A stretch of 64,000 nucleotides of DNA from Pseudomonas sp. BCA17 (GTDB lineage Bacteria > Pseudomonadota > Gammaproteobacteria > Pseudomonadales > Pseudomonadaceae), in the NCBI RefSeq assembly GCF_004519405.1, contig NZ_SGWI01000006.1:124001-188000 (forward strand), read 5' to 3'. The position numbers and the translations under genes are program-made. Shown here piece after piece: positions 16,299-25,665 of the stretch. How positions within the stretch are numbered: the stretch's first letter is position 1; each line of letters opens with the position of its first letter. The notes beneath the pieces were generated by a model. It did not search any database. It was not told the origin of the DNA and saw nothing but the letters and a program-made list of their open reading frames with translations.

Positions 16299-17000
16299 TC
16301 AGCATTCCCACTCGGAACGGCTGAACAGATAACCCTTGCCCCACACCGTCTTGATCTTGCGCGCCTCGCCGGCATGGTCGTCGAACTTGCGCCGCAGCTT
16401 GGAGATGGCCACATCCACCGAGCGGTCGGTGCCGTTGAATTCGATACCGCGCAGGCGTTGCAGGATCTGGTCGCGGCTTAGCACTTCGCCAGCATGCCGG
16501 GCCAGCACCACCAGCAGGTTGTATTCACCGCTGGACAGTTCCACGGGTTGCTCACGCCAGGTCACCGTGCGTTCGGACAGGTCGATGCACAGGTTGCCCA
16601 TGACGATCTGGTCGTTGGCCATCTGAGGTTCGGACAGGCTGCTGCGGCGCAACAAGGTGCGGACACGGGCAAGCAGCACACGCGGCTCGCAGGGTTTGGT
16701 GACGTAATCGTCGGCGCCCATTTCCAGGCCCAGCACCTGATCGTGGCTGTCATCGCGGGCGGTCAGCATCAGGATCGGCAGGCCCGCCGAGTCGGCCCGC
16801 AGCAGACGGCACACTTGCAGACCGTCGAGGCCGGGCAGCATCAGGTCGAGGATCACCAGGTCCGGCGGGTTGAGGCGCGCACGTTCGCGCACGTGGTCGC
16901 CACGACTGAGCACACTGACGTGGTAGCCATTGCGTTCCAGATAGCTGGCAATCAGCTCCGAGAGTGCGGCGTCGTCTTCCACCAGGAGGATGTTGGGCAT
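16299..17000 (-). CDS. OmpR-family response regulator (PA1437-like)
   Basis: 233 residues. Receiver with acidic pair (VEDDAALS) near residues 7-9, phosphoacceptor Asp in PDLVILDLMLPG near 51, Lys in YVTKPCEP near 101; C-terminal winged helix with ELSSGEYNLLVVLARH, RSVDVAISKLRRKF and VWGKGYLF. The ATG at 17000 gives a normal receiver start; an upstream extension through the REP doublet is rejected. Paired with the downstream kinase and divergent from the RND pump genes, which it most likely controls. Confidence 0.92.
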   Translation of the reverse strand: MPNILLVEDDAALSELIASYLERNGYHVSVLSRGDHVRERARLNPPDLVILDLMLPGLDGLQVCRLLRADSAGLPILMLTARDDSHDQVLGLEMGADDYVTKPCEPRVLLARVRTLLRRSSLSEPQMANDQIVMGNLCIDLSERTVTWREQPVELSSGEYNLLVVLARHAGEVLSRDQILQRLRGIEFNGTDRSVDVAISKLRRKFDDHAGEARKIKTVWGKGYLFSRSEWEC

Positions 17001-17040
17001 AAAGGTGTTTCCAGAAAATACAGTGATGGGTCGTACACAA

Positions 17041-17141
17041 ATCCAATGTGGGAAGGGGCTTGCCGCCGATAGCGGTGGGTCAGTGAAGAGCATTTCAACC
17101 GATACACCGCTATCGGCGGCAAGCGCCCTCCCACATTGGAT
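17041..17141. repeat. REP doublet between the response regulator and the RND operon
   Basis: Inverted pair: TCCAATGTGGGAAGGGGCTTG with GCCGCCGATAGCGG on the left, matched on the right by CCGCTATCGGCGGCAAGC and CCCTCCCACATTGGA. The arms enclose about 30 bp. It occupies the middle of the divergent promoter region. Confidence 0.85.
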
Positions 17142-17283
17142 CTCCAGTGTCGGCAAGGTTGTGCAAGGATATACGCCCTCGGCGCCCAGCGCGCCGCACC
17201 TTACATTTATTCACACACACGCTACACAGCTTCACAGCACCCCGGCGCAGGTGACTTTAGGATGCAGCCGTCATTATTGGGAT

Positions 17284-18444
17284 ATGAGCATGTCGAAGAA
17301 TCTGTTTGCGCCGTTTTGCCTGCTGGCCTTGACGCTGGCCCTTGGCGCTTGCGGCAAGTCGGCCGACGAAGCGCCGGAAATGCCATTGGCCAAAGTCCGC
17401 ACCGAAACCCTGCAGGCCAAGCCCCTCTCCATTACCAGCGAGTTGAGCGGGCGCATCGCCGCGCCGCGGATTGCCGAGGTGCGCGCGCGTGTGGCCGGCG
17501 TGGTGATGCAACGGGTGTTCAAGGAAGGTCACGACGTCAAGCAAGGTGACGTGCTGTTTCGCATTGACCCGGCGCCGTTCAAGGCCGACCTGGACAGTGC
17601 CCAGGCCAACCTGGGCAAAGCCGAGGCCAATGCGTTCCAGGCCCGTTTGCAGGAACAGCGCTATAGCCAGTTGGTCGACAGCAACGCCATCAGCGCCCAG
17701 GACTACGACAACGCCCGCGCCAACTTGCGCCAGACCAATGCCGAAGTCGCCGCCAACAAGGCGGCCGTGGAGCGCGCCAAGCTGAACCTGGGCTACGCCA
17801 CCGTGACTGCGCCGATTTCCGGGCGCATTGGCCGCGCCCTGGTGACCGAAGGCGCGCTGGTCGGCCAGAACGAAGCCACGCCGCTGGCAGTCATCCAGCA
17901 ACTGGACCCGATCCACGCAGACCTCACCCAGTCCACCCGTGAGCTGAACGACCTGCGTCGCGCCTTCCGTGCCGGCAGTTTGAAGCAGGTCGGCCAGGAC
18001 CAGGCCAAGGCCACGCTGATCCAGGATGACGGCAGCCTGTACCCGCTGCCGGGCAAATTACTGTTTGCCGAAATCAGCGTCGACCCGGGCACCGGGCAGA
18101 TCATCCTGCGCAGTGAGTTCCCCAACCCGGACCTCGACCTGCTGCCGGGCAGCTTTGTGCGGGTGCGCCTGGAGCAGGCCGTCGACAAGCAAGGCATCAG
18201 CGTGCCGCAACGCGCCATTACCCGTGACAGTGCCGGCGTACCGATGGTGCTGCTGTTGGATGCCGAGCAGAAAGTCAGCCAGCAACCGGTGGAGTTGGGT
18301 GCCGTGATCGAGGACCGCTGGATCGTCAGCAGCGGCCTCAAGCCCGGCGACCGCATCATCGTCGAAGGGCTGCAACACGCGCGCCCCGGTGAAAAAGTCG
18401 AAGTGGATGACAGCCCTGCCTCGGGCCATCTCGTAAAGGAATAA
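17284..18444 (+). CDS. RND efflux periplasmic adaptor lipoprotein (PA1435-like)
   Basis: 386 residues from ATG 17284 (a second in-frame ATG lies at 17290). Lipoprotein signal with lipobox LGAC, Cys near residue 23, followed by the membrane-fusion protein pattern: barrel-sandwich half, alpha-helical hairpin (about 100-165), second half with LGYATVTAPISGRIGRALVT, and beta-barrel/membrane-proximal domains. It bridges the inner-membrane pump to an outer-membrane channel. Six bases before the pump gene, so one operon. No TolC-type channel gene follows; a channel elsewhere must be used. Confidence 0.92.
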   Translation: MSMSKNLFAPFCLLALTLALGACGKSADEAPEMPLAKVRTETLQAKPLSITSELSGRIAAPRIAEVRARVAGVVMQRVFKEGHDVKQGDVLFRIDPAPFKADLDSAQANLGKAEANAFQARLQEQRYSQLVDSNAISAQDYDNARANLRQTNAEVAANKAAVERAKLNLGYATVTAPISGRIGRALVTEGALVGQNEATPLAVIQQLDPIHADLTQSTRELNDLRRAFRAGSLKQVGQDQAKATLIQDDGSLYPLPGKLLFAEISVDPGTGQIILRSEFPNPDLDLLPGSFVRVRLEQAVDKQGISVPQRAITRDSAGVPMVLLLDAEQKVSQQPVELGAVIEDRWIVSSGLKPGDRIIVEGLQHARPGEKVEVDDSPASGHLVKE

Positions 18445-18450
18445 CCCGCC

Positions 18451-21400
18451 ATGCCGCAGTTCTTTATTGACCGCCCGATCTTCGCCTGGGTGGTCGCCCT
18501 GTTTATCCTGCTGGCCGGCGCACTCGCCATTCCGCAGTTGCCGGTGGCGCAGTACCCGAACGTCGCACCGCCGAAGGTGGAAATCTACGCGGTGTACCCG
18601 GGCGCCTCGGCCCAGACCCTGGATCAGAGTGTGGTCAGCCTGATCGAGCAAGAGCTCAACGGCGCCGATCACTTGTTGTACTTCGAATCCCAGAGCAGCC
18701 TGGGCTCGGCCACCATCACCGCGACGTTCCAGCCGGGCACCAACCCGGAAATGGCCCAGGTGGACGTGCAGAACCGTCTCAAGGCGGTGGAGCCGCGCCT
18801 GCCGCAGGCGGTCACTCAGCAAGGCTTGCAGGTGGAGAAAGTCTCCGCCGGCTTCCTGCTGCTGGTGACACTGACGTCCAACGACGGCAAGCTCGACGAC
18901 GTGGCGCTCAGCGATTACCTGGCGCGCAACGTGATGAACGAACTCAAGCGCCTGGACGGTGTGGGCAAGGCCCAGCTGTACGGTGCCGAACGTGCCATGC
19001 GAATCTGGATCGACCCGCAGAAGCTGATCGGCTTCAACCTCACGCCGGCCGACGTCAACGCCGCGATCAGCGCGCAGAACGCCCAGGTCTCGGCGGGCAG
19101 CATTGGTGACTTGCCGGGAACCAACACCCAGGAAATCACCGCGGCGATTCTGGTCAAGGGCCAACTGTCGACGCCGGCCGAGTTTGCCGACATCGTGCTT
19201 AAAGCCAACCCGGACGGCTCCACCGTGCGCATCGGTGACGTGGCGCGGGTGGAAATCGGCAGCCAGGAATACCAGTTTTCCACCCGCCTGAACGGCAAGC
19301 CGTCCACGGCCGTCAGTGTGCAGTTGTCGCCGGGGGCCAACGCGCTGAACACCGCGACCCTGGTGCGGGCGAAGATGGACGAACTGTCGCGTTACTTCCC
19401 GGCCAATGTGGAATACAAGATCCCGTACGACACCTCGCCGTTCGTCAAGGTCTCGATCACTAAAGTGGTCTACACCTTGCTCGAAGCCATGGCGCTGGTG
19501 TTTGCGGTGATGTTCCTGTTCCTGCAGAACGTGCGCTACACCTTGATCCCGACACTGGTGGTGCCGGTCGCCTTGATGGGCACCTTCGCGACGATGCTGT
19601 TGCTGGGGTTCTCGATCAACGTGCTGACCATGTTCGGCATGGTGCTGGCGATCGGCATCCTGGTGGACGATGCGATTGTGGTGGTGGAGAACGTCGAGCG
19701 CATCATGGCCACCGAAGGCCTGTCACCCAAGGAGGCGACGCGCAAGGCGATGGGCCAGATCACGGGCGCCATTGTCGGTATCACCCTGGTGCTGGTGGCG
19801 GTGTTCCTGCCGATGGCGTTCATGCCGGGTTCGGTGGGGGTGATCTATCAGCAGTTCTCGCTGTCGATGGCCACCTCGATCCTGTTCTCGGCGTTTCTTG
19901 CCCTGACCTTGACGCCCGCCTTGTGCGCGACCCTGCTCAAGCCAGTCGCCAAGGGCGAACACCATGCCAAGGGCGGTTTCTTCGGCTGGTTCAACACGCG
20001 TTTCGAGCGCCTCACGGACCGCTACGAAGGCTGGGTGGCCTACGCACTCAAACGCAGCGGCCGCTATATGCTGATCTACCTGGTGTTGCTGGTGGGCCTG
20101 GGGTGGATGTTCAGCCGCCTGCCCTCCTCGTTCCTGCCGGTGGAAGACCAAGGCTACACCATCACCGATATCCAGTTGCCACCGGGTGCGAGCAAGAACC
20201 GCACGGTGCAGGTGGCCGAGCAGATCGAAGCACACAACGCCGAGGAGCCGGGGGTGGGTGATACCACCATGATCATGGGCTTCAGTTTCTCCGGTTCCGG
20301 GCAAAACGCTGCGCTGGCGTTTACGACGCTCAAGGACTGGTCGGAACGTGGCAGCGATGACTCTGCCGCATCGATTGCCGAGCGCGCCAACATGGCCTTC
20401 ACCGAGCTCAAGGACGCCATCGCCTACGCGATCCTGCCGCCACCGGTAGACGGCCTGGGCACCTCCAGCGGTTTCGAATTCCGCCTGCAGGACCGTGGTG
20501 GCGTCGGCCATGCCGGGTTGATGGCGGCACGCACCGAACTGCTGGCGGCGGCCGAAAAAAGCCCGATCCTGGCCAACGTGCGCGAAAGCGCCCTGGCCGA
20601 GGCGCCCCAGGTGCAGCTTCAAGTGGACCGCAAGCAGGCCAACGCCCTGGGCGTTTCGTTTGCCGACATCGGCAACGTACTGTCCTCGGCCATCGGCTCG
20701 GCTTACATCAACGACTTCCCCAACCAAGGCCGCATGCAGCGGGTGGTGGTGCAGGCCGAAGGCGACCAACGCAGCCAGGTGGCGGACTTGATGAAGATCA
20801 ACGTACGCAACAACGCCGGGAAGATGGTGCCATTGTCGGCCTTCGTCGAAGCCAAGTGGACCCAGGGCCCGGCGCAGTTGACGCGTTACAACGGCTACCC
20901 GGCCATCGCCATCAGCGGTGAGGCGGCGCCCGGTCACAGTACCGGCGAAGCCATGGAGGAGATCCAGCGCCTGGTCAGTCAATTGCCGGCGGGCCTGGGC
21001 CAGGAATGGACAGGCCTGTCGTTACAGGAGCGCCTGTCCGGCTCCCAGGCACCGCTGCTGCTCGGCCTGTCGTTGCTGATCGTGTTCCTATGCCTGGCGG
21101 CGTTGTATGAAAGCTGGTCGATCCCGGCCTCGGTGTTGCTGGTGGTGCCGCTGGGTGTGCTCGGCGCGGTACTGGCCGTGTCCTTGCGTGGCATGCCCAA
21201 CGATGTGTTCTTCAAAGTGGGCCTGATCACCATCATCGGCTTGTCGGCGAAGAACGCGATCCTGATCATCGAGTTCGCCAAAGAGCTGTACGAGCAAGGC
21301 GAAGATCTGATCGACGCAACCTTGAAGGCAGCGCGATTGCGCTTGCGGCCGATCATCATGACGTCGCTGGCGTTCATCCTCGGCGTGGTGCCGTTGGCGA

Positions 21401-21549
21401 TTGCCACGGGGGCAAGTTCGGCCAGCCAGCAGGCGATCGGTACCGGAGTGATCGGCGGGATGATCACGGCGACACTGGCGGTGGTGTTTGTGCCGGTGTT
21501 CTTTGTGGTGGTCATGAAGGGGGTGGGAAAGAGCAGCGGCAAGCTATAA
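18451..21549 (+). CDS. RND efflux transporter, HAE1 family (PA1436-like)
   Basis: 1032-residue proton-driven multidrug pump of the inner membrane. The start PQFFIDRPIFAWV is typical of AcrB/MexB-type HAE1 pumps. Twelve transmembrane segments are arranged as 1 plus a large periplasmic loop plus 5, twice. The proton-relay aspartate pair is in GILVDDAIVVVENVERI of TM4 and the partner lysine in GLSAKNAILIIEFA of TM10. Hydrophobic, amphipathic drugs are usual substrates of this branch, but specificity cannot be read. The adjacent two-component system is its probable regulator. Confidence 0.94.
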   Translation: MPQFFIDRPIFAWVVALFILLAGALAIPQLPVAQYPNVAPPKVEIYAVYPGASAQTLDQSVVSLIEQELNGADHLLYFESQSSLGSATITATFQPGTNPEMAQVDVQNRLKAVEPRLPQAVTQQGLQVEKVSAGFLLLVTLTSNDGKLDDVALSDYLARNVMNELKRLDGVGKAQLYGAERAMRIWIDPQKLIGFNLTPADVNAAISAQNAQVSAGSIGDLPGTNTQEITAAILVKGQLSTPAEFADIVLKANPDGSTVRIGDVARVEIGSQEYQFSTRLNGKPSTAVSVQLSPGANALNTATLVRAKMDELSRYFPANVEYKIPYDTSPFVKVSITKVVYTLLEAMALVFAVMFLFLQNVRYTLIPTLVVPVALMGTFATMLLLGFSINVLTMFGMVLAIGILVDDAIVVVENVERIMATEGLSPKEATRKAMGQITGAIVGITLVLVAVFLPMAFMPGSVGVIYQQFSLSMATSILFSAFLALTLTPALCATLLKPVAKGEHHAKGGFFGWFNTRFERLTDRYEGWVAYALKRSGRYMLIYLVLLVGLGWMFSRLPSSFLPVEDQGYTITDIQLPPGASKNRTVQVAEQIEAHNAEEPGVGDTTMIMGFSFSGSGQNAALAFTTLKDWSERGSDDSAASIAERANMAFTELKDAIAYAILPPPVDGLGTSSGFEFRLQDRGGVGHAGLMAARTELLAAAEKSPILANVRESALAEAPQVQLQVDRKQANALGVSFADIGNVLSSAIGSAYINDFPNQGRMQRVVVQAEGDQRSQVADLMKINVRNNAGKMVPLSAFVEAKWTQGPAQLTRYNGYPAIAISGEAAPGHSTGEAMEEIQRLVSQLPAGLGQEWTGLSLQERLSGSQAPLLLGLSLLIVFLCLAALYESWSIPASVLLVVPLGVLGAVLAVSLRGMPNDVFFKVGLITIIGLSAKNAILIIEFAKELYEQGEDLIDATLKAARLRLRPIIMTSLAFILGVVPLAIATGASSASQQAIGTGVIGGMITATLAVVFVPVFFVVVMKGVGKSSGKL

Positions 21550-21551
21550 GC

Positions 21552-21641
21552 GGCAAGCTTCAAGCTTCGAGCGGCACGCAAAAACAGACTTGTTTCTAAC
21601 TTGTCGCTTGCAGCTTGAAGCTTTGAAGCTTGAAGCTTACA
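21552..21641. repeat. Short palindromic repeat cluster (AAGCTT-rich) after the RND operon
   Basis: Several copies of AGCTTGAAGC / GCTTCAAGCTT in both orientations, e.g. GCGGCAAGCTTCAAGCTTCG near 21552-21572 and CTTGAAGCTTTGAAGCTTG near 21617-21636, plus CTTGTCGCTTGCAGC. They can fold into one imperfect hairpin about 85 bp long and may serve as the transcript end of the pump gene. No U-tract is present. Confidence 0.7.
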
Positions 21642-21678
21642 GCCCTACAACCTATCGTGCTCCCCTCTCCCCCCATTC

Positions 21679-22329
21679 GTGAGCGCCATGCCCTTCCTCG
21701 CCCGCACCCATCCTCGCCTCTCCGCCGCCGCTGTGCTGGGCATTGTCGTAGGCGTCCTGGCACCGTCCAACACCCTTCTGGGCAAAATCCTCATCGGCTG
21801 GAACGCCGGCGTTTGGGCCTATCTGGTACTGATGCTGTGGCTGACCATCCGCGCGAAGGCCCCGGATGTCCAACGCATTGCCGAGATTGAGGATGAAAAC
21901 GCCGGCCTGGTGCTGTTCATGGTGTGCATTGCGGCCATTGCCAGCCTCGCCGCCATTACCTTCGAGCTGATCGGCAGTAAAGGCCTGGCCCCCACCGAAC
22001 GTCTGTTGCATTACGGCTTCACCGGATTGACGGTCGTTGGTTCGTGGCTGTTGATCGGCGTGATTTTCAGCGTGCACTATGCCCGCCTCTACTACACCTG
22101 GAACGGTAAGGAGCCGGCGCTGCGCTTTGCCGAAGGGCTGCTTACGCCGAACTATTGGGACTTCCTGTATTTCTCGTTCACCATCGGCGTGGCGGTGCAG
22201 ACGTCCGATGTGGGCGTGGCCACGCGCAGCCTGCGCAAAGTGGTACTGGGGCAGTCGTTGATCGGGTTTCTGTTCAATACGGCAATTCTGGGGTTCTCGA
22301 TCAATATCGCGGCCGGGCTGTTCGGCTGA
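21679..22329 (+). CDS. DUF1345 membrane protein
   Basis: 216 residues from the GTG at 21679 (ATG at 21688 is the alternative; neither has a good RBS). Five hydrophobic segments, with the conserved family core HYARLYYTWN and LTPNYWDFLYFSFTIGVAVQTSDV. DUF1345 proteins are inner-membrane and uncharacterised. Separated from the RND operon by a repeat cluster, so probably an independent unit. Confidence 0.85.
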   Translation: MSAMPFLARTHPRLSAAAVLGIVVGVLAPSNTLLGKILIGWNAGVWAYLVLMLWLTIRAKAPDVQRIAEIEDENAGLVLFMVCIAAIASLAAITFELIGSKGLAPTERLLHYGFTGLTVVGSWLLIGVIFSVHYARLYYTWNGKEPALRFAEGLLTPNYWDFLYFSFTIGVAVQTSDVGVATRSLRKVVLGQSLIGFLFNTAILGFSINIAAGLFG

Positions 22330-22594
22330 CACCGCACCCGCCTTTTAGACGCTGAGCTGGACTGGGCCGAGTATCACCACCTGAACTTGCCGGAAGTTGT
22401 GTGAGTTAGTACTTAAACGAATTAAAAATGTGTACTTAGACTGTTTGAACTGTCGAGGAACGCTCATACATTACGGTCTACGTATACTGTTATTTCTGAC
22501 AGTTTACAGGTTGGACGCTCTGCTATTACATGCTTCAGACAGAGCCGCTGATGCCTCTGTGACTCGCACAACCACCCGCGATGGAGAAGCGATC

Positions 22595-23056
22595 ATGACC
22601 GTACAAGCGCAAATTTTAACTCCCGAGCAGCAGAAGGCATTGGGCCCCAAACGAATCAATGCGTCAGGTACCTTCAATGCACGTATCGATTCCGTTCCCG
22701 TTAATTTTCAGACCACCACCCTATCTCGCAATCACGAACAGGCTGTCTTCAGAGTCAATGCCCGGCACGCCGATAACTCGGTCACCATCAAAGAACTATT
22801 TATCCAGGTGCCCGAAAGCGTTGAAGTGGGCAAGGTCATCAAATTGGAGGAACAGGAATTTACAGACTTTGAAGTCTGGTACTCGGTAAAATCTCCCACG
22901 GCGCACTATACGGTCAGTGGCATTAAAGGCGATTTGATCATCATGGGGCTGGCCCCAGGTGAAATTAAAATCAGAGGTACATTGCATGCAACTACCGATG
23001 ACGATGCCAACGGGAATTCACATTGGGTCGAAGTCGATTTCGACCTGACCAGTTGA
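22595..23056 (+). CDS. Orphan 153-residue beta-rich protein, unrecognised
   Basis: ATG at 22595 with GGAGAAG at good spacing; the upstream open stretch to 22397 has no RBS and AT-rich promoter-like sequence, so is not included. No signal peptide or membrane segment. Composition is alternating polar/hydrophobic (VNFQTTTLSRNHEQAVFRVNA, IKIRGTLHATT are split examples), suggesting a beta-sandwich. It ends in a perfect bidirectional terminator shared with the autotransporter gene. The upstream 265 bp are visibly AT-richer than the surroundings, suggesting acquired DNA. Function unknown. Confidence 0.7.
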   Translation: MTVQAQILTPEQQKALGPKRINASGTFNARIDSVPVNFQTTTLSRNHEQAVFRVNARHADNSVTIKELFIQVPESVEVGKVIKLEEQEFTDFEVWYSVKSPTAHYTVSGIKGDLIIMGLAPGEIKIRGTLHATTDDDANGNSHWVEVDFDLTS

Positions 23057-23069
23057 TGGGTTATGCCAC

Positions 23070-23111
23070 ATGCAAAAACGCCCGTATCTCTCGATACGGG
23101 CGTTTTTGCAT
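23070..23111. terminator. Perfect bidirectional terminator
   Basis: ATGCAAAAACGCCCGTAT and its exact reverse complement around the loop CTCTCG: an 18-bp perfect stem whose A- and T-tracts serve both the 153-aa gene and the convergent autotransporter gene. Confidence 0.9.
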
Positions 23112-23120
23112 AGCGCGCAA

Positions 23121-25385
23121 TTACCAGGTGTAACGAACACCCACATTGGCGCCCCAAGGCTGCTCAACCTTACCGCCGCTGCTGTGCTCAAGATCGGCAT
23201 GCAATTGAAGGTTCTGCGACAGCTTCACCGCCACACCCGCACCGAATTCTGCTCGGGAACCGGACAGATCATTGTTGAACACATTGTTATTGACCGAAAC
23301 CTTATTGTTATTGGCAAACTCATGCACCATCGCTGCCCGCAAATAAGGCTGTAGCACACTGCCGCTGTCGAGCTGGATGTCACGCCCCACGGTCGCACCG
23401 GCCTTGGCCAGGATCGAGCGGGTACGCTCGCCCTTGGCTTGCAGACCGTTATCCAGGCTGTAACTGCCGCCCTGGATGACCACGGTGGACATCTGCGCAT
23501 ACGGCTCGACGAAGAATCCATCGTCCAACTTGATGTTGCGACCGACCTCCGCCGACAAACCGCCACCGGTGTTGTTGTACTTGCCTTTGGACGAAGTACC
23601 GTCACTGAGACCAACCTTGGACTCGTTATGGAACCGGTTGACCTTGGCGACCGCATCGAAATACAGGCCGCTCTCCTCGTCCAACCACGTCGCGTAGGCA
23701 CCCAGGTAGTAGCTCTTCACGTTACCGGAGGTGCCGCGCTTGAGGTCCAGGTCCGAGGTGCTGTGACCCGCCATTACCCCTACCAGCCACTGGCTGTCGG
23801 CCAACGGCGTATCGGCCCCCAAGGTAAAGCCCTGTTGGTTCTGGCTATAACCGACACCCGTGCTGTCGGCCACTTTGTACTTATTGCCATAACCCCGGAT
23901 CCACACCCCCGCTTGACCCGGCTCGAAACGCAACTCACCCATACGTGTACGCAGTGAAGTCGCCTCACCGTACCATACGGTCGGTGCGGTATTGAACAGA
24001 GCCAGTACCGAGCGAGTACCTGGGCTTATCACGCGGTTGTTCGGGTCAAGGAACCAGTCAGTGCCTTCCTTTTTCAGGCCGTAGGAGTAAGCACCTACGT
24101 CGACCACATCACCGACCAGGGAAAACTGCGCATCGCCCCCGCCGGTATGCACAATGCGAATATCCTCCGGATTGACCGGCTCCGCACCACTTGCCGCGAG
24201 CAACAGGTGGTGATTGCCTTTGGCCTCACCTTCGATGTTCAGGAAGTCCGTGACGCCACGCGCGAAATCGGTGCCCATGACGAAGGTGCCGTTGCCGTCG
24301 AGGCTGTCCAGATCCAGCTGATAGAACGCGTCGGTGTCACCAAACTTCACCGTACCGCCCGCCAGGCTCAATGCGCCTACCTGACTGTCGCCCGTGAGTT
24401 CCCAAAAAGACTGGTCGCCGATATCCAGGCGGGTGACATTCTGCAACAGCCCGGTCAGGCTGGCGTGGTTCTGCAGCTTCAAATTTGCGCTGCTGCCGTC
24501 CTCGACAATGACGTTACCGTTCAATCGACTGTTGTCGACATTCATGCTCGCCGTGGCGCCGCCGTTAACTTCCAGCAACGTGCCGTTACCACCGATCAAA
24601 GTAGAGCCATTACGCACATCAATTTCCGCTCGCGGGGTCGAACCATGCTCACCATTAACCACGATGGCGGAACCGCTGCGGCCCTCGACGCTGGAATTAT
24701 CCAGCACCAGTTTACCCACGCCGCCTTCGTCATAGTCATCGGTGAACAACACACCGTTCTTGCCGCCGATGATTCGGCTTTGGCTGGCAGTGACCGTTGC
24801 CCCGTCGACAAACACACCAAAACTGTCGGCGCCGGTACCTTCAACCAATGTATTTTGACTGAAATGCAGTTCACTATTGCCCGCCGCCATCGCCCCGCCG
24901 ATATGACCACGAATGGTGCTGTTGAATACCTCGGCAATGCCCCCTTTTTCGGAGTCGAAACTCTGGAACGCTTGCAAGCCTACTGTGGTATGGCTAGTGA
25001 TGTTGCTGTCCTGAATGAGAGCATTGCTGTCATCCAGGCGCACTGCGCCGAACACGGCATGAGACGAATCGACGGTAGCGCCGTTCAGGCTGACGGACGA
25101 TCCCTGGGTGGCACGGATGTCGTCAATAAGGCTGCCAGCATTGACAATCAACGCCGAATCGTTGACCAGGATATGCTGTGCCCGGGCACCATTAACGGTC
25201 AGCTCGGACTTCATATCCAGTTGCCAGTCATTGGGTAGTTCACCGACCTCAATGGTTTTTGACTCACCAATCAGTTGAACAGCGTGTGCGCTCGATTGAA
25301 AAGCGGCAAACACAAGAAAAGTAATAGTTGGAACTTTCATCATCTTGCTCAAGGGCTTGAGCTCGAAGTTGGTTAACACGGACAT
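23121..25385 (-). CDS. Autotransporter with pertactin-type passenger
   Basis: 754-residue type Va secreted/surface protein. An N-terminal signal (about 1-35, ending SSAHA) is followed by a passenger (about 36-440) of short repeated beta-helix-like turns such as SVSLNGATVDSS and SELHFSQNTLVEG, a pertactin-like linker (FLNIEGEAKGNHHLLLAASG near 390), and a C-terminal 12-strand beta-barrel (about 480-754) ending in RYTW with the terminal aromatic needed for outer-membrane insertion. A second in-frame Met (MMKVPT) could be the true start. Passenger function, adhesin or otherwise, cannot be told. It precedes two large beta-rich proteins on the same strand and is their nearest downstream neighbour. 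Confidence 0.9.
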   Translation of the reverse strand: MSVLTNFELKPLSKMMKVPTITFLVFAAFQSSAHAVQLIGESKTIEVGELPNDWQLDMKSELTVNGARAQHILVNDSALIVNAGSLIDDIRATQGSSVSLNGATVDSSHAVFGAVRLDDSNALIQDSNITSHTTVGLQAFQSFDSEKGGIAEVFNSTIRGHIGGAMAAGNSELHFSQNTLVEGTGADSFGVFVDGATVTASQSRIIGGKNGVLFTDDYDEGGVGKLVLDNSSVEGRSGSAIVVNGEHGSTPRAEIDVRNGSTLIGGNGTLLEVNGGATASMNVDNSRLNGNVIVEDGSSANLKLQNHASLTGLLQNVTRLDIGDQSFWELTGDSQVGALSLAGGTVKFGDTDAFYQLDLDSLDGNGTFVMGTDFARGVTDFLNIEGEAKGNHHLLLAASGAEPVNPEDIRIVHTGGGDAQFSLVGDVVDVGAYSYGLKKEGTDWFLDPNNRVISPGTRSVLALFNTAPTVWYGEATSLRTRMGELRFEPGQAGVWIRGYGNKYKVADSTGVGYSQNQQGFTLGADTPLADSQWLVGVMAGHSTSDLDLKRGTSGNVKSYYLGAYATWLDEESGLYFDAVAKVNRFHNESKVGLSDGTSSKGKYNNTGGGLSAEVGRNIKLDDGFFVEPYAQMSTVVIQGGSYSLDNGLQAKGERTRSILAKAGATVGRDIQLDSGSVLQPYLRAAMVHEFANNNKVSVNNNVFNNDLSGSRAEFGAGVAVKLSQNLQLHADLEHSSGGKVEQPWGANVGVRYTW

Positions 25386-25618
25386 AGGTTTTCACTCTCT
25401 GGGCTGGAGCCTTTGAAACGGTTTGGCTCGTTCCCTCGGAATGGAGCCTTACCTGTGCGGTGCAGAGATTACTGAGTGAACTTACCCAAGGATGTAGGAT
25501 TAATCTGAACAGGATGTAGCGATAGGCAATACATCGCTCCGAATATATGACGATCAAGGTGTACCTGCGAACCAGGCTTATAGAAAGCATATTTTCAATT
25601 GCCAACTACCGGATACGC

Positions 25619-25643
25619 CAAAGGGAAGCGACGCTTCCCTTTG
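25619..25643 (-). terminator. Hairpin after the 667-aa gene
   Basis: CAAAGGGAAGCG-A-CGCTTCCCTTTG, a perfect 12-bp stem 22 bp beyond the stop codon. There is no long U-tract apart from the stem's own TTT, so it may be a weak terminator or RNA-stabilising stem. Confidence 0.6.
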
Positions 25644-25665
25644 ACGGTTCCAACGAACAGCCCGC

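Noticed and set aside
22397..22594. 66-codon N-terminal extension of the 153-aa protein
   Set aside because: No RBS, AT-rich promoter-like DNA, and an excellent RBS for the ATG at 22595.
24147..25238. 363-codon frame antisense to the autotransporter
   Set aside because: No RBS or recognisable domain; the autotransporter on the other strand has signal peptide and barrel.
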